DNA of 64,000 nucleotides, taken from Paractinoplanes tereljensis (GTDB lineage Bacteria; Actinomycetota; Actinomycetes; Mycobacteriales; Micromonosporaceae). Under the pieces are notes generated by a model. That model did not search any database. It was not told the origin of the DNA and saw only the letters and a program-made list of their open reading frames with translations. This document shows, one piece after another, positions 16,422-26,022 of this stretch. Every line of letters begins with the position of its first letter. Positions within the stretch are counted from its first letter, which is position 1. The position numbers and the translations under genes were made by a program. The stretch covers positions 62,001 to 126,000 of the forward strand of contig NZ_BOMY01000064.1 of NCBI RefSeq assembly GCF_016862435.1, in the 5' to 3' direction.

Positions 16422-18353
16422 TCAGCTGATGGTCATGGCATCGATGTCCTGTTGCTGGTTGCCGCCGATGTAGAGGTTCACGGTCCGCACGTCGCTCAGG
16501 CCGGGGCAGCCGGCCGCGACGGCGGTGAGATCGAGCTCGTAGTAGCCGGCCCTGGTGGCCGAGGGGCGGGCGTCGCCCTGGCACCACACGCTGTCCGGGC
16601 CGGTCTGGAAGGACACGGCGAAGGAACCGTTGGCCGACGGGGAGGCGAAGCTCAGCGTGCCGCGGGTGGTCAGGTCGGTCGGCGCCGGCAGGGACGCGCC
16701 GAACCAGCCGCCGTCGGTGCCGGTCAACCGCAGCCCCTGCACGCCGTCGGCGTGGAACTCACTCGTGGTGGCGACCGTGCCGGCCGTGGGGTTGAAGCTC
16801 GCGGGACCCCAGCCCTGGGTGCCGTCCTCGAAGTCGAACAGGGTTTGCTCCGGGAGCGGTTGCGGCTTCACGGTGACGGTGACGGTCGCCCGGTTGGATC
16901 TGCGGCCGAGGTTGTCGGCGATCGTGTAGGTGACGGTGGCCCGTCCGGTGAATCCGGCGGCGGGCGTGAAGGCCACGGTGCCGCCGGCACCGACCGTGAA
17001 GGTGCCGCCGGTGGCGTCCGGATTCAGCTTGAGGGTGCGCAGGTCGAGCCGCCGGGCGGGCAGGTAGACGAGGTCGTTGCCGACGACCTGCAGCGAGGTG
17101 CTCATTCCGTACTCGACGGTGGCGGTGTCGTCGTCGGCGACCGGGGCGAAGGTGAGCGCCCGGCCCTGCATCCGCCGGCCGAAGTTGCTGATCGTGGTGC
17201 ACACCGGGCTCGGGCAGTAGACCGTGAAGCCGTCGTAGTCGCCGTAGAGGCTGCCGTCGTCGAGCCGGTCGGAGAGGATCCAGTACAGCGCGCCGTTGGT
17301 GCCCGAGGCGTACGCCGCGTCGGTCCATCGCTGGTAGACGGTGTTGCGGGTGGCCTTGTCGCGGTAGCCGAACTCGCCGAGCATCACCGGCTTGCCCACC
17401 TGACGCGCGGCGCGGGCGTGGTCGAGGATCCACTGGGTTCCCCAGTCGGCGGTCTTGCCCCAGCCGTCGGGGTAGAGGTGGTAGCTCATCACGTCGATGT
17501 TGCGCAGGCGGGCCAGCCGGACGGTGTCGATGCCTTCGCCGCCGTTGTGGGTCCAGTCGTCCCCGCCCGGCTGGTCGGCGAAGAAGCCCTCGTCGCCCAC
17601 GCTGATCAGGTGTTTGCGGTCCACCGAGCGGATGAAGGTCGACATCTCGTCGGCCCAGGCGGTGATCGTGTCGGTGTCGCAGGCCGCCGACCGGGGGTAC
17701 TTGCCGGACCCGACGCAGCGCGGCTCGTTCGCGAGTTCCCACGTCATGATCGTCGGGTCGTCCTTGTACTTCACGCCGGTGATGGAGTTGGTGCGGTCGA
17801 GCAGGTGGGCGATGTAGTCGCGGAACCAGCCGCGGATGCGGGCATCGGTGTAGAAGTCGTCGTGGTGGCTGCCGCCGGCCCACTCGACGTATTTGTCCAT
17901 GCCGCCGAAGTCGCCCCAGTTGTTGGTGAACGGGATGACCAGCTTCAGGCCGTCCTGGCCGGCCCGGGCGATCACGGCGTCCAGGCGGGCCAGCCCGTCG
18001 GCGCCGTCGTTGTAGTGCGGGTGGCCGGAGCCGTCCCAGTACTGCAGGTAGACCCCGTTCTGGCTGCCGGCCGTCGGGTTGCTGCCGTCGGCCGTCCCGG
18101 TGTCGAACCAGCCCCACGTGCGCATCACCTGGAAACCGGCGGCGGCCGCGGTGTCGAGGACGTTGTCGCGCGCGACCGGCGACTGGTAGTGCAGGTAGTA
18201 GTTGTTCGTGCCGGCGAACCGGAACGGCTTGCCGTGCAGGCGGAGGTCGGCGCCGGCCCTGGTGACGAAGGCCGGGGCGACACCGGTCGGGACGGCCGCG
18301 CCGGTGAGGGCGAGAAGCACGGCCGCGCCGAGCGCGAGGTATCGCATCTTCAT
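16422..18353 (-). CDS. Secreted GH5 endo-beta-mannanase with C-terminal modules
   Basis: 643 residues from ATG 18353. Signal peptide ~25 residues, then a GH5 catalytic domain with GTNNYYLHY and RTWGWFD, acid/base Glu210 (TWELANEPRC) and nucleophile Glu327 (LGEFGYRD), typical of GH5_7 mannanases. A cadherin/Big-like module (about 425-510, with VTVTVKPQPLPEQ linker) and a C-terminal ~130-residue beta-sandwich follow, the latter probably binding mannan. It should hydrolyse mannan backbones outside the cell. First gene of an operon with the unknown secreted protein and esterase; a shared regulon motif lies 40-58 bases upstream. Confidence 0.88.
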   Translation of the reverse strand: MKMRYLALGAAVLLALTGAAVPTGVAPAFVTRAGADLRLHGKPFRFAGTNNYYLHYQSPVARDNVLDTAAAAGFQVMRTWGWFDTGTADGSNPTAGSQNGVYLQYWDGSGHPHYNDGADGLARLDAVIARAGQDGLKLVIPFTNNWGDFGGMDKYVEWAGGSHHDDFYTDARIRGWFRDYIAHLLDRTNSITGVKYKDDPTIMTWELANEPRCVGSGKYPRSAACDTDTITAWADEMSTFIRSVDRKHLISVGDEGFFADQPGGDDWTHNGGEGIDTVRLARLRNIDVMSYHLYPDGWGKTADWGTQWILDHARAARQVGKPVMLGEFGYRDKATRNTVYQRWTDAAYASGTNGALYWILSDRLDDGSLYGDYDGFTVYCPSPVCTTISNFGRRMQGRALTFAPVADDDTATVEYGMSTSLQVVGNDLVYLPARRLDLRTLKLNPDATGGTFTVGAGGTVAFTPAAGFTGRATVTYTIADNLGRRSNRATVTVTVKPQPLPEQTLFDFEDGTQGWGPASFNPTAGTVATTSEFHADGVQGLRLTGTDGGWFGASLPAPTDLTTRGTLSFASPSANGSFAVSFQTGPDSVWCQGDARPSATRAGYYELDLTAVAAGCPGLSDVRTVNLYIGGNQQQDIDAMTIS

Positions 18354-18392
18354 GGCTTGCTCCAGAGCAGGTGCGGGAGGAGGACTCCCGGA

Positions 18393-18411
18393 GAATCTAA
18401 ACCTGCTTAAG
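18393..18411 (-). promoter_or_regulatory. Mannan-regulon motif upstream of GH5 mannanase
   Basis: On the minus strand: CTTAAGCAGGTTTAGATTC. It aligns over 19 positions with motifs at 21800-21818 and 30608-30626 (pattern [CA]TTAAGNNN[GC]T[TG][TA]AGA[TA]T). It lies between the LacI-like gene's stop and the mannanase start. Probable binding site of the LacI or ROK regulator. Confidence 0.55.
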
Positions 18412-18435
18412 TTAGCCGTCAAGCTGCGAAAATAG

Positions 18436-19278
18436 TCAGACTTCGATGAAAAGCGCGGTGCTCTCCCGCCGGCGAATCCGGATCGGCGGTCCAGCGTGGT
18501 CGCGCGGTTCCACACCGCGGAGCGCCTCCAGGACGGCCCGGCCCAGCGTCAGGCCGTGTTCGTGAACGTCGATGCTGAGCGCCGACATCGGCGGGACGGC
18601 CAGTTCGCACAGAGGCGAGTCGTCGCACGCCAGCAGGCTCATCTGGCCGGGCACCGCGACGCCGGCCCGGATCAGGTCCTGTTCGGCGGCCACCGCCATG
18701 ACGTCGTTGTCGAAGATCACCGCGCTCGGCCGCGGGTCGCCGGCCAGCAGGTCGTGGACACCGCGTACACCGTCCTCGGCGCTGTAGTCCGCCTCGATCA
18801 CGCGGATGCCGATGCCGCTCCGCTCCCCCGCGGCGCGCATCGCCGAGGACCGCTCGGCCGTGTGCACGAGATCGGCCGGTCCGGTGACCCGGCCGACCAC
18901 CCGATGCCCGAGCGAGGCCAGCATGTCCATCGCCGCGGTGATCGCACCGGCGTCGTCGGTGACCACCCGGTGAAAGGATGAATCGCCGCCGTGCCGGCCC
19001 GCGAGCACCGCCGTCAAGCCGATCCCGGCGAGCTCGGCGGGACGGATGTCGTCGTCCACCAGGTTCACGATGACGACGGCCTCGACCGTGTGGTCGGCGG
19101 CCCAGCGGCGGTAGGTGGCGAGTTCCGCGTCCAGGTCGGGCACGACCAGCAGCAGCACGGTGGCGCCGTGCGGTGCCAGAGCCTCCTCCATGCCCGCGAT
19201 GAGTTCCATGAAGAACGGCTCGACGCCCACCCGGGCCGCCCGCCCGGTCAGCACCAGCCCGATCAGTCCGCCGGTCAT
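18436..19278 (-). CDS. LacI/PurR-like sensor protein without DNA-binding domain
   Basis: 280 residues. It aligns throughout with residues ~60-346 of the complete LacI regulator at 32218: GVEPFFMELIAGME against GVEPFFMELISGIE, and AVIFDNDVMAVA against AIIYDNDIMAVA. The usual 55-residue N-terminal helix-turn-helix is absent. Its ATG 19278 directly follows the mannosidase stop with GGTGAGCG between, so no upstream HTH can be read in. It is translationally coupled to the mannosidase. Possible roles are a cytoplasmic sugar sensor, a dominant-negative partner of the full LacI protein, or a relic. Confidence 0.8.
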   Translation of the reverse strand: MTGGLIGLVLTGRAARVGVEPFFMELIAGMEEALAPHGATVLLLVVPDLDAELATYRRWAADHTVEAVVIVNLVDDDIRPAELAGIGLTAVLAGRHGGDSSFHRVVTDDAGAITAAMDMLASLGHRVVGRVTGPADLVHTAERSSAMRAAGERSGIGIRVIEADYSAEDGVRGVHDLLAGDPRPSAVIFDNDVMAVAAEQDLIRAGVAVPGQMSLLACDDSPLCELAVPPMSALSIDVHEHGLTLGRAVLEALRGVEPRDHAGPPIRIRRRESTALFIEV

Positions 19279-19286
19279 CGCTCACC

Positions 19287-21764
19287 TCACCGCACGCCGG
19301 CCGGGGCGATCAGCGAGTTGGCCGATCGGAGGACGGCGGGCCCGACGAAGGCGTCCGGGTCGACGTCCGCGCCGGTGGCGATATCGAAGGTATGGGACTC
19401 CCCGGGCAGGAGGTCGACGAGCATGTCGTCGCAGACCGCGTCGGGCGCCACCCGGTCGGCGAGCACGGCGACGTCGCGGGCGAAGGAGGACGCGGTCACC
19501 GTCACCCGGTAACCGCCCGCCGACCGCTCGGCTCGGGCGGTCAGCGGGTCCGGCCGGTAGGCGAGGTTCAGGTCCTCGGCGAACAGGTGGGTGGCGCGCC
19601 GCCCGTCGAGGTCGGCGACCAGCACCTCGCGCGCGACGTCGGCCGCCGTGAGCAGTTCCGGTGCCGGTGCGATCAGCTGGACCGAACGAGCCGCCACTTG
19701 GACACGCAGCCGGCCCGAGGCGTTCTCGGTGCCGTCCAGGCCGATCCGGCGCACGACGCCGTCCGCCTGCCAGGGCGCGTCGTCGTCGTTGATCGCCACG
19801 ATCATCAACTGGCCCGCCACCCGGTGAAAGGCCAGAAACCGAGGAGCGTACGCACGCCGGAGTGCGTACCAGGCCGGTTTGCGGCGGCCGGCACCGTCGA
19901 CGACCGCCCAGGAGGTGACCGGCCAGCAGTCGTTGAGCTGCCACAGGATGCTGCCCATGGTCCGCGGCGCATGGGCGCGCAGGTGGGTGACCGAGAACGT
20001 CGTCGCGCGGGCCTGGTTGAGCTGGGTGGCCCAGTGCCAGTCGGCGAAGTCGACCGGCACCGGCAGGTGTGCCCCCAGTCCGCGGTCCAGTTTGCCGGTG
20101 CCGTCCTCGGCCTTCTGGTGCGAGCGGAAAGCGGTGCTGTCCTTGCTCAGGTCGGCGGGCGCGAGCGCGGTGGTGAGGGTCGACCACGCCGGTGGCGCCT
20201 GCCAGCCGAACTCGGAGCAGAAGCGCGGGATGCTCCGGTCGTGCCAGGTGTAGTCCCGCAGGTTCCACGCCTCCCATTCGTGCCGCGTGCCGTAGCGGTC
20301 GTCGTTCGGATGCACGTCGGCCGGGTCGAGTCCCGGGCTGGACGGGCTGCCCGGGTGGTAGGGCCGGGTCGGGTCGAGTTCGGCGAGCAGCGCCGGGAAG
20401 TCCTCGTAGTAGTAGCCGGCGCCCCAGGTGGCGCCGTCCAGCTGGGACTTCCACTGCCAGTCCTCGTGGCCCCAGATGTTCTCGTTGCCGCCGTTCCAGA
20501 GGGCCAGCGACGGGTGCGGGCACAGCCGGGCGATGTTCTCCCGGGCCTCGGCGAGAATCTCCCCGCGCAGCGGTTCCTCCTCGGCGTACGCCGCACAGGC
20601 CAGCAGGAAGTCCTGCCAGACCAGCACGCCACGTTCGTCGCAGACGTCGTAGAAGTCGTCCGACTCGTAGATGCCGCCACCCCAGACACGCAGAAGGTTG
20701 GCGTGCGTCTCCACCGCCCGGTCGACGGCGGCCTCGTAGTCGGCCCGGGTCAGGCGGGTGAGCAGGTGGTCCTCGGGGATCCAGTTGAGGCCCCGGACGA
20801 AGACATCACGGCCGTTGACGACCAGGGCGAAACGGTGCCCGTACTCGTCGGGGCTCTCGTCCAGCCGCACGCTGCGGAAGCCGACCCGCCCGGCGTACGT
20901 GTCGAGTTGTTCGTCCCCGTCGAACAGGTCGACGGTGACGGTGACCAGCGGCTGCTCGCCGTATCCGGCCGGCCACCACACCGGCGCCTCCGGAACGACG
21001 ACCTCGACCGCTTCCCGGTCGGAGCCGGCGCTCAACGGAAGGACGGCGTGGAGGTCACCGATCGCGATGTGGGCACTCAGGTCACCGGCCGGGCCGAGGC
21101 CGGACCGCTCGACGGCCACGTGGACCGTGAGGCGGCCGGTCCGGCCGTCGTCGTCGAGCGTCGCCAGTGGACGCACTTCGGCGAGTCGCGCGGTCCGCCA
21201 CCGTTGCAGGCGAGCCGGTTTCCAGATGCCCGCGGTTTGCAGATCCGGTCCCCAGTCCCAGCCGAAACTGCAGGCCATTTTGCGTACGGCGTTGAAGGGG
21301 TGCGCATTGACGTGCGGGCGCTCGCCGATCTGGTCCTGGATCCGCTCGGCATACTCGAGCGCCGGATCGAACCGTACGGTCAGCGGTAGCGGTTCCCCGC
21401 TCAGCAGGTCGCGAACGTCGAAGCGGTAGCCCCGGTGCATGTTGGCCGTGCGCCCGACCTCCCGACCGCCCAGAGCGATGGACGCGACCGTGTCCAGGCC
21501 GTCGAAGACCAGGTCGACCCGTTCGTCCGCGGCCGGCGCGGTGGCGCGCAATGTCGTCTCGTAGAGCCAAGCGGCCCGGTGGAACCAGGCCAGATCCGCC
21601 TCGTTCGTGCCCTGATAGGGGTCGGGGATGAGGCCGGCCGCGAGCAGATCGGTGTGCGCGGTGCCGGGCACGGTGGCCGGCACGACCGTTGCGGCGATCT
21701 CCGATGGCACCGGTCCGCCCACGGCCCGGAGAGTCCAGCCCGCGTCCAGGTCGATTCTGATCAT
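19287..21764 (-). CDS. GH2 beta-mannosidase
   Basis: 825 residues, no signal peptide, so cytoplasmic. The GH2 layout is visible: N-terminal jelly roll (FHRAAWLYETTL), Ig-like middle domain, then a TIM barrel from about residue 300. Acid/base is Glu428 (WNGGNENIWG) and nucleophile Glu518 (FCSEFGWQAPP). Motifs NLLRVWGGGIYE and GSILWQLNDCWPV are characteristic of mannosidase-type GH2 enzymes. It would release mannose from imported mannooligosaccharides. Divergent from the GH36 gene across a palindromic motif; followed by the HTH-less LacI-like gene. Confidence 0.9.
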   Translation of the reverse strand: MIRIDLDAGWTLRAVGGPVPSEIAATVVPATVPGTAHTDLLAAGLIPDPYQGTNEADLAWFHRAAWLYETTLRATAPAADERVDLVFDGLDTVASIALGGREVGRTANMHRGYRFDVRDLLSGEPLPLTVRFDPALEYAERIQDQIGERPHVNAHPFNAVRKMACSFGWDWGPDLQTAGIWKPARLQRWRTARLAEVRPLATLDDDGRTGRLTVHVAVERSGLGPAGDLSAHIAIGDLHAVLPLSAGSDREAVEVVVPEAPVWWPAGYGEQPLVTVTVDLFDGDEQLDTYAGRVGFRSVRLDESPDEYGHRFALVVNGRDVFVRGLNWIPEDHLLTRLTRADYEAAVDRAVETHANLLRVWGGGIYESDDFYDVCDERGVLVWQDFLLACAAYAEEEPLRGEILAEARENIARLCPHPSLALWNGGNENIWGHEDWQWKSQLDGATWGAGYYYEDFPALLAELDPTRPYHPGSPSSPGLDPADVHPNDDRYGTRHEWEAWNLRDYTWHDRSIPRFCSEFGWQAPPAWSTLTTALAPADLSKDSTAFRSHQKAEDGTGKLDRGLGAHLPVPVDFADWHWATQLNQARATTFSVTHLRAHAPRTMGSILWQLNDCWPVTSWAVVDGAGRRKPAWYALRRAYAPRFLAFHRVAGQLMIVAINDDDAPWQADGVVRRIGLDGTENASGRLRVQVAARSVQLIAPAPELLTAADVAREVLVADLDGRRATHLFAEDLNLAYRPDPLTARAERSAGGYRVTVTASSFARDVAVLADRVAPDAVCDDMLVDLLPGESHTFDIATGADVDPDAFVGPAVLRSANSLIAPAGVR

Positions 21765-21795
21765 GTCAGTCGCTCCCGTCGTTGCGATCGCCTAG

Positions 21796-21818
21796 CATTC
21801 TTAAGCAACTGAAGAATG
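21796..21818. promoter_or_regulatory. Perfect inverted repeat in the GH2/GH36 divergent promoter
   Basis: CATTCTT and AAGAATG flank nine bases. Positions 21800-21818 match the 19-bp motif also found before the mannanase (18393) and the importer operon (30608). One site here could repress both divergent glycosidase genes. Confidence 0.65.
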
Positions 21819-21841
21819 TCGTCAACGAGATTGGGGACGGG

Positions 21842-24034
21842 ATGGGCGACGGCCTGGTGCACCTGAGCGCCGCAGACGTCAGCGTCCTGATCGACTGCCG
21901 CGGACCCGGCCTGCCCACCGTCGCGCACTGGGGTCCACGACTCACCGACCCGGCCCCGGAACGCCTCGCCGACCTGGTGCTGGCCACCGCACCGCAGCCG
22001 ATCGGCTTCTCCGCGGACGCGCCCGTGCCGGTCTCGCTGCTGCCGGAACAGTCCGCCGGCTGGCTGGGCTTCCCGGGTCTGGCCGGGCACCGCGACGGGC
22101 GGTCGTGGTCCAGCGCCTTCGCCATCGCCGGCGTGCACCGCGACCAGTGCGGTGCCGGCCGGGACTCGGCGGACGCCGTGATCGTCACGGCCTACGACGA
22201 CGATGCCGGGCTGGTGCTGGAACTGGAGCTCGAACTGCATCGCAGCGGTGTGCTGCGCACCCGCGCCGGGCTCACCAGCACCCGGCCCGGCCGGTACTGG
22301 CTCCAGCATCTGGCCCTGCTGCTGCCGGTGCCCGAGGAGACCACCGAGCTGCTCGACTTCACCGGGCACCACCTGCGCGAGCGATCGCCGCAGCGGACCG
22401 CGTTCAGCCATGGCCTGCGGACCCGGGAGAACCGCACCGGCCGCACCGGCTACGACGCCGCGCACGTCCTCTGCGCCGGAACGACCGGCTTCGCGAACCG
22501 CCGAGGGCAGGTGTGGGGTGTGCACACCGCGTTCTCCGGCAACTCGAGGACGATCGCCGAACGGACCTTCCACGGGCGGTCGGCGCTGGGCGGCGGGGAG
22601 CTGCTGCTGCCCGGCGAGGTGTGCCTGGAGGCCGGCGAGACCTACACCAGCCCCTGGTTGTACGGCTCCTACGGCGCCGAGGGGCTGGACGAACTGGCCG
22701 GGCGTTTCCACGAGTTCCTCCGGGCCCGGCCGCGGCATCCCCGCACGCCACGCCCGGTGGTCGTCAACACGTGGGAGGCGGTCTACTTCGACCAGGATCT
22801 CGACCGGCTCACCGGGCTGGCCAAGGCGGCCGCGGCGGTCGGGGCGGAGCGATTCGTCCTGGACGACGGATGGTTCGGCTCGCGCCGCGACGACACCTCG
22901 GGGCTCGGCGACTGGGTCGTCTCGGCCGAGGTGTGGCCGGACGGACTCGGGCCGCTGATCACCGCCGTACGCGAATTGGGCATGGATTTCGGTCTTTGGG
23001 TGGAGCCGGAGATGGTCAACCCGGACAGTGATCTGGCCCGGGCCCATCCGGACTGGATGATGGCGGCCGGTGACCGGCTGCCCCTGCCCGCTCGGTCGCA
23101 GCAGGTGCTCGACCTGACTCAGCCCGCGGCCTACGCCCATATCCGGGACAGTCTCGATGCCCTGCTGCGCGACCACGACATCGCGTTCCTGAAGTGGGAC
23201 CACAACCGCGACCTGGTCGAGGCCGGTCATCCGGCGACCGGGCGGGCCGGGGTGCACGATCAGACGTACACGGTCTACCGCCTGCTGGACGAGCTGCGCG
23301 CGGCGCACCCGCGAGTGGAGATCGAGTCCTGTTCCTCCGGCGGCGGCCGGGTCGATCTGGAGATCCTGCAACGCACCGACCGGGTGTGGGCCTCCGACTG
23401 CATCGACGCCCACGAGCGGCTCACCATCCAGCGCTGGACCAGCCTGCTGCTGCCGCTGGAGCTGATCGGCTCGCACATCGGCGCCCCGCGGTCGCACACC
23501 ACCGGCCGCGAACTGACCCTCGACATGCGCGCCGGCACCGCGATCTGGGGGCATCTCGGCATCGAGTGGGACCTGACCACCGCCGACCCGGACGAGCAGG
23601 CCCGGCTGACCGAATGGGTGTCCCTCTACAAACAGCTGCGCGGGCTGCTGCACACCGGCACCCTGGTGCACGGGGACCTGGCCGATCCGGCGTACGAATT
23701 GACCGGGGTCGTCGCGCCGGACCGCTCGGACGCCCTCTACAACCTGACCGCGGTCGCGACGAGCCGCTCCTACCCGCCCGGCACCGTCGCCCTGCCCGGC
23801 CTCGATCCGCACCGGGTCTACCACGTCCGCCCGCAACCGCCGGGTGACCGGCCCGACGGCAACGCCGCAGCCTGGGGCGCTGCGTTACCCTGGTGCACGT
23901 CACAGGGTGTCCGGTTGTCCGGCCGCACCCTCGACACGGCCGGGCTCCGGATGCCGGTTCTCTATCCCGACCGCGTCCTGCTCGTCCGGGCGACGGCTGT
24001 GGACGACCCATCGCACCCCACGGAGAGCAAGTGA
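21842..24034 (+). CDS. GH36 alpha-galactosidase
   Basis: 730 residues from ATG 21842; the longer frame to 21782 would start inside the regulatory palindrome. No signal peptide. N-terminal beta-supersandwich, then the TIM barrel with VLDDGWFGSRRDD, nucleophile Asp453 in FLKWDHNRDL, ESCSSGGGRVD, and acid/base Asp519 in WASDCIDAHERL. These motifs are diagnostic for GH36. It would remove galactose side groups from imported galactomannooligosaccharides. The ROK regulator begins within its stop codon (GTGA), forming an operon. Confidence 0.93.
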   Translation: MGDGLVHLSAADVSVLIDCRGPGLPTVAHWGPRLTDPAPERLADLVLATAPQPIGFSADAPVPVSLLPEQSAGWLGFPGLAGHRDGRSWSSAFAIAGVHRDQCGAGRDSADAVIVTAYDDDAGLVLELELELHRSGVLRTRAGLTSTRPGRYWLQHLALLLPVPEETTELLDFTGHHLRERSPQRTAFSHGLRTRENRTGRTGYDAAHVLCAGTTGFANRRGQVWGVHTAFSGNSRTIAERTFHGRSALGGGELLLPGEVCLEAGETYTSPWLYGSYGAEGLDELAGRFHEFLRARPRHPRTPRPVVVNTWEAVYFDQDLDRLTGLAKAAAAVGAERFVLDDGWFGSRRDDTSGLGDWVVSAEVWPDGLGPLITAVRELGMDFGLWVEPEMVNPDSDLARAHPDWMMAAGDRLPLPARSQQVLDLTQPAAYAHIRDSLDALLRDHDIAFLKWDHNRDLVEAGHPATGRAGVHDQTYTVYRLLDELRAAHPRVEIESCSSGGGRVDLEILQRTDRVWASDCIDAHERLTIQRWTSLLLPLELIGSHIGAPRSHTTGRELTLDMRAGTAIWGHLGIEWDLTTADPDEQARLTEWVSLYKQLRGLLHTGTLVHGDLADPAYELTGVVAPDRSDALYNLTAVATSRSYPPGTVALPGLDPHRVYHVRPQPPGDRPDGNAAAWGAALPWCTSQGVRLSGRTLDTAGLRMPVLYPDRVLLVRATAVDDPSHPTESK

Positions 24035-25221
24035 AAGAGGCGCGCCTCCGGGGTGCCCGGGAGAGCATCCTCGACGCGATCCGCGCCTCCGAGCAGCTGA
24101 GCCGGGTCCAGCTCGCGACGATGACCGGGCTCACCGAGGCGGCGGTCTCGATGACCGTGAAGCGGCTGCTCGCCGACGGCCTGATCGTCGAGACCGGGCG
24201 GGAGCCGACGGCCGGGAAACCGCGCACCATGCTCCGCCTCGACCCGGCCGCGCGGCTCGCCGTGGGCATCTACCTGGACGAGGAAACCACGACGTACGTG
24301 CTCACCGGGCAGACCGGGGGCGTGCTGTCCCGGCTGGCCCGGCCCGCCCCGGAGAGCGGCGACGAGCAGGAGGTGCTCGACCGGCTGGTCGCCGACGTGG
24401 AGGTGCTGCTCTCCGGCTCGGGGGTGGATCGCGCCCGCTGCCTCGGAATCGGCGTGGTGTGGCCCGGGCCGCGCAACGGCGTGCGTAACCCGGACGACGC
24501 TCCCCCGCACCTGCGCGGCTGGCGGGACGACGAGCTGGGCAAGCGGCTGGCCGAGGCGACCGGTTGGCCGGTCCTGGTGGAGAACGACGCCACCGCGGCC
24601 GCGGTCGGCGAGTACTGGGTGGCCCGGCTGGGCCCGCAGCAGGGCTTCGCCGCCCTGTACATGGGCAGCGGCCTCGGCGCCGGGCTGATCATCGAAGGAC
24701 GGGCCATGCGCGGCGGCGGGGGCAACGCCGGCGAGTTCGGCCACCTCTGCGTCCAGGTCGACGGGCCGGCCTGCTGGTGCGGCAGCCGGGGCTGCCTCGA
24801 GATCCTGGCCGGGCCACGCACCGTGGTGGGCGCCGCGGCGTCGGACCCGGTCGCGGCGGCCGAAGCCGGGCTGGATCCCGACGCGCCCCGGCAGAGTGTG
24901 ATCGCCGGTTTCGCCGCCGTCGCCCGGGCCGCGCGAGCCGGCGCACCGCGGTGCGGCGCCCTGCTGGAGGAGTCCGCACGGTACGTCGCGGCGGCCGCCG
25001 AGTCGATCGTCAACCTCCTCGACCTCGATCTGATCGTGCTGACCGGCCCGGGGTTCGCCGCCGCCTCGTCCATCTACGGCCCGGCCATCACCAGCCGGAT
25101 CGCCGCCGCCGACGGCCGCACCTGGCATCGGCAGGTGCGCGTGACGGTCTCGACGGCCGCCGCGGCCGCGTCGGCGACCGGGGCGGCCGCCCTGGTGCTG
25201 CAGTCACACATCCGGGGATGA
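24031..25221 (+). CDS. ROK-family transcriptional regulator
   Basis: 396 residues from GTG 24031, overlapping the GH36 stop, with GGAGAG upstream. An N-terminal winged helix (about residues 15-70; SRVQLATMTGLTEAAVS) is followed by the sugar-kinase-like ROK domain with VENDATAAAVGEYW and the zinc motif CWCGSRGCLE. ROK repressors of this layout sense sugars or sugar phosphates. Coupling to alpha-galactosidase suggests galactose- or mannose-derived signals. The 3' end overlaps the convergent ATPase gene by 18 bases. Confidence 0.9.
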   Translation: MKEARLRGARESILDAIRASEQLSRVQLATMTGLTEAAVSMTVKRLLADGLIVETGREPTAGKPRTMLRLDPAARLAVGIYLDEETTTYVLTGQTGGVLSRLARPAPESGDEQEVLDRLVADVEVLLSGSGVDRARCLGIGVVWPGPRNGVRNPDDAPPHLRGWRDDELGKRLAEATGWPVLVENDATAAAVGEYWVARLGPQQGFAALYMGSGLGAGLIIEGRAMRGGGGNAGEFGHLCVQVDGPACWCGSRGCLEILAGPRTVVGAAASDPVAAAEAGLDPDAPRQSVIAGFAAVARAARAGAPRCGALLEESARYVAAAAESIVNLLDLDLIVLTGPGFAAASSIYGPAITSRIAAADGRTWHRQVRVTVSTAAAAASATGAAALVLQSHIRG

Positions 25222-26022
25222 CCGGAGCTCGGTCATCCGCCGCTCGGGGTTCGGGGCCGCCGCGGCCAGGGTTTTCGTGTAGTCGTGCCGGGGTCGCAGG
25301 ATCACGTCGTCGGCCGGTCCCCGCTCGACGACCCGGCCCTGGTACATGACCAGGATCTCGTCGGAGAAATGCCGGGCCGTGGCGAGGTCGTGGGTGATGT
25401 AGAGGACCCCGAGGTGCTCTTCGCGCTGCAACGCGGCCAGCAGGTTGAGCACGCCCAGCCGGATCGAGACGTCCAGCATCGAGACGGGTTCGTCGGCGAT
25501 GAGGATGCCCGGTTCCGGGGCCAGCGCGCGGGCAATCGCCACACGCTGGCGCTGCCCGCCGGACAACTCGTGCGGGCGTCGCCGCGCGACCACGTCGGCC
25601 GGGGTGAGCCGGACCCGCTCCAGCAGGTGCAGGACGCGGGCCCGCACCTCGGCGTCGGGCATCCGGGGATGGTGCAGCCGCACCGGGCGTTCGAGGTGAT
25701 GCTCGACGGTGTGGTACGGGTTCAGCGACGCGAACGGATCCTGGAAAACCATCTGCACCGTACGGCGGTAGTCGCGCAAGCCGGCCCCACGCCGCGCCAC
25801 CGGCACGCCGTCCAGCCGGATCTCCCCCGCCGTCGGATGCTCCACCTGCAGAAGCAGTTTGGCGATGGTGGACTTGCCGCTGCCGCTCTGCCCGACCAGG
25901 GCCACCGTCCGCCCCGGGTCGAGGGCGAAGCTCACGTCGTCGACCGCGCGCAGCCGCCTGGTGTGCAGACCCTGCCGCAGGTGGTACTCCTTGACCAGGT
26001 TCCGCGCCTCCAGCGTCGTCAC
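25204..26022 (-). CDS. Opp/Dpp-type ABC importer ATPase (DppF-like)
   Basis: 272 residues. Walker A GQSGSGKST (about residue 42), signature LSGGQRQRVAIARALAPE, Walker B GILIADEPVSMLD, then the Opp-type segment ISHD-like ITHDLATARHFSDEILVMYQG. It is the last gene of a five-gene importer operon (30553 to 25204) with 4-base overlaps between the ATPases. In the mannan locus the substrate is more likely oligosaccharide than peptide: Thermotoga imports mannooligosaccharides with this transporter family. Confidence 0.9.
   Translation of the reverse strand: MTTLEARNLVKEYHLRQGLHTRRLRAVDDVSFALDPGRTVALVGQSGSGKSTIAKLLLQVEHPTAGEIRLDGVPVARRGAGLRDYRRTVQMVFQDPFASLNPYHTVEHHLERPVRLHHPRMPDAEVRARVLHLLERVRLTPADVVARRRPHELSGGQRQRVAIARALAPEPGILIADEPVSMLDVSIRLGVLNLLAALQREEHLGVLYITHDLATARHFSDEILVMYQGRVVERGPADDVILRPRHDYTKTLAAAAPNPERRMTELRSSPDV

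Noticed and set aside
16410..18410. A 666-codon plus-strand frame opposite the mannanase
   Set aside because: Shadow of the GH5 gene, which has clear catalytic motifs, a signal peptide and normal codon use.
19392..21389. A 665-codon plus-strand frame opposite the mannosidase
   Set aside because: No family features; the minus-strand GH2 protein is unambiguous.
21761..23836. A 691-codon minus-strand frame opposite the alpha-galactosidase
   Set aside because: Repetitive Gly/Arg/Val composition, no motifs; GH36 motifs lie on the plus strand.
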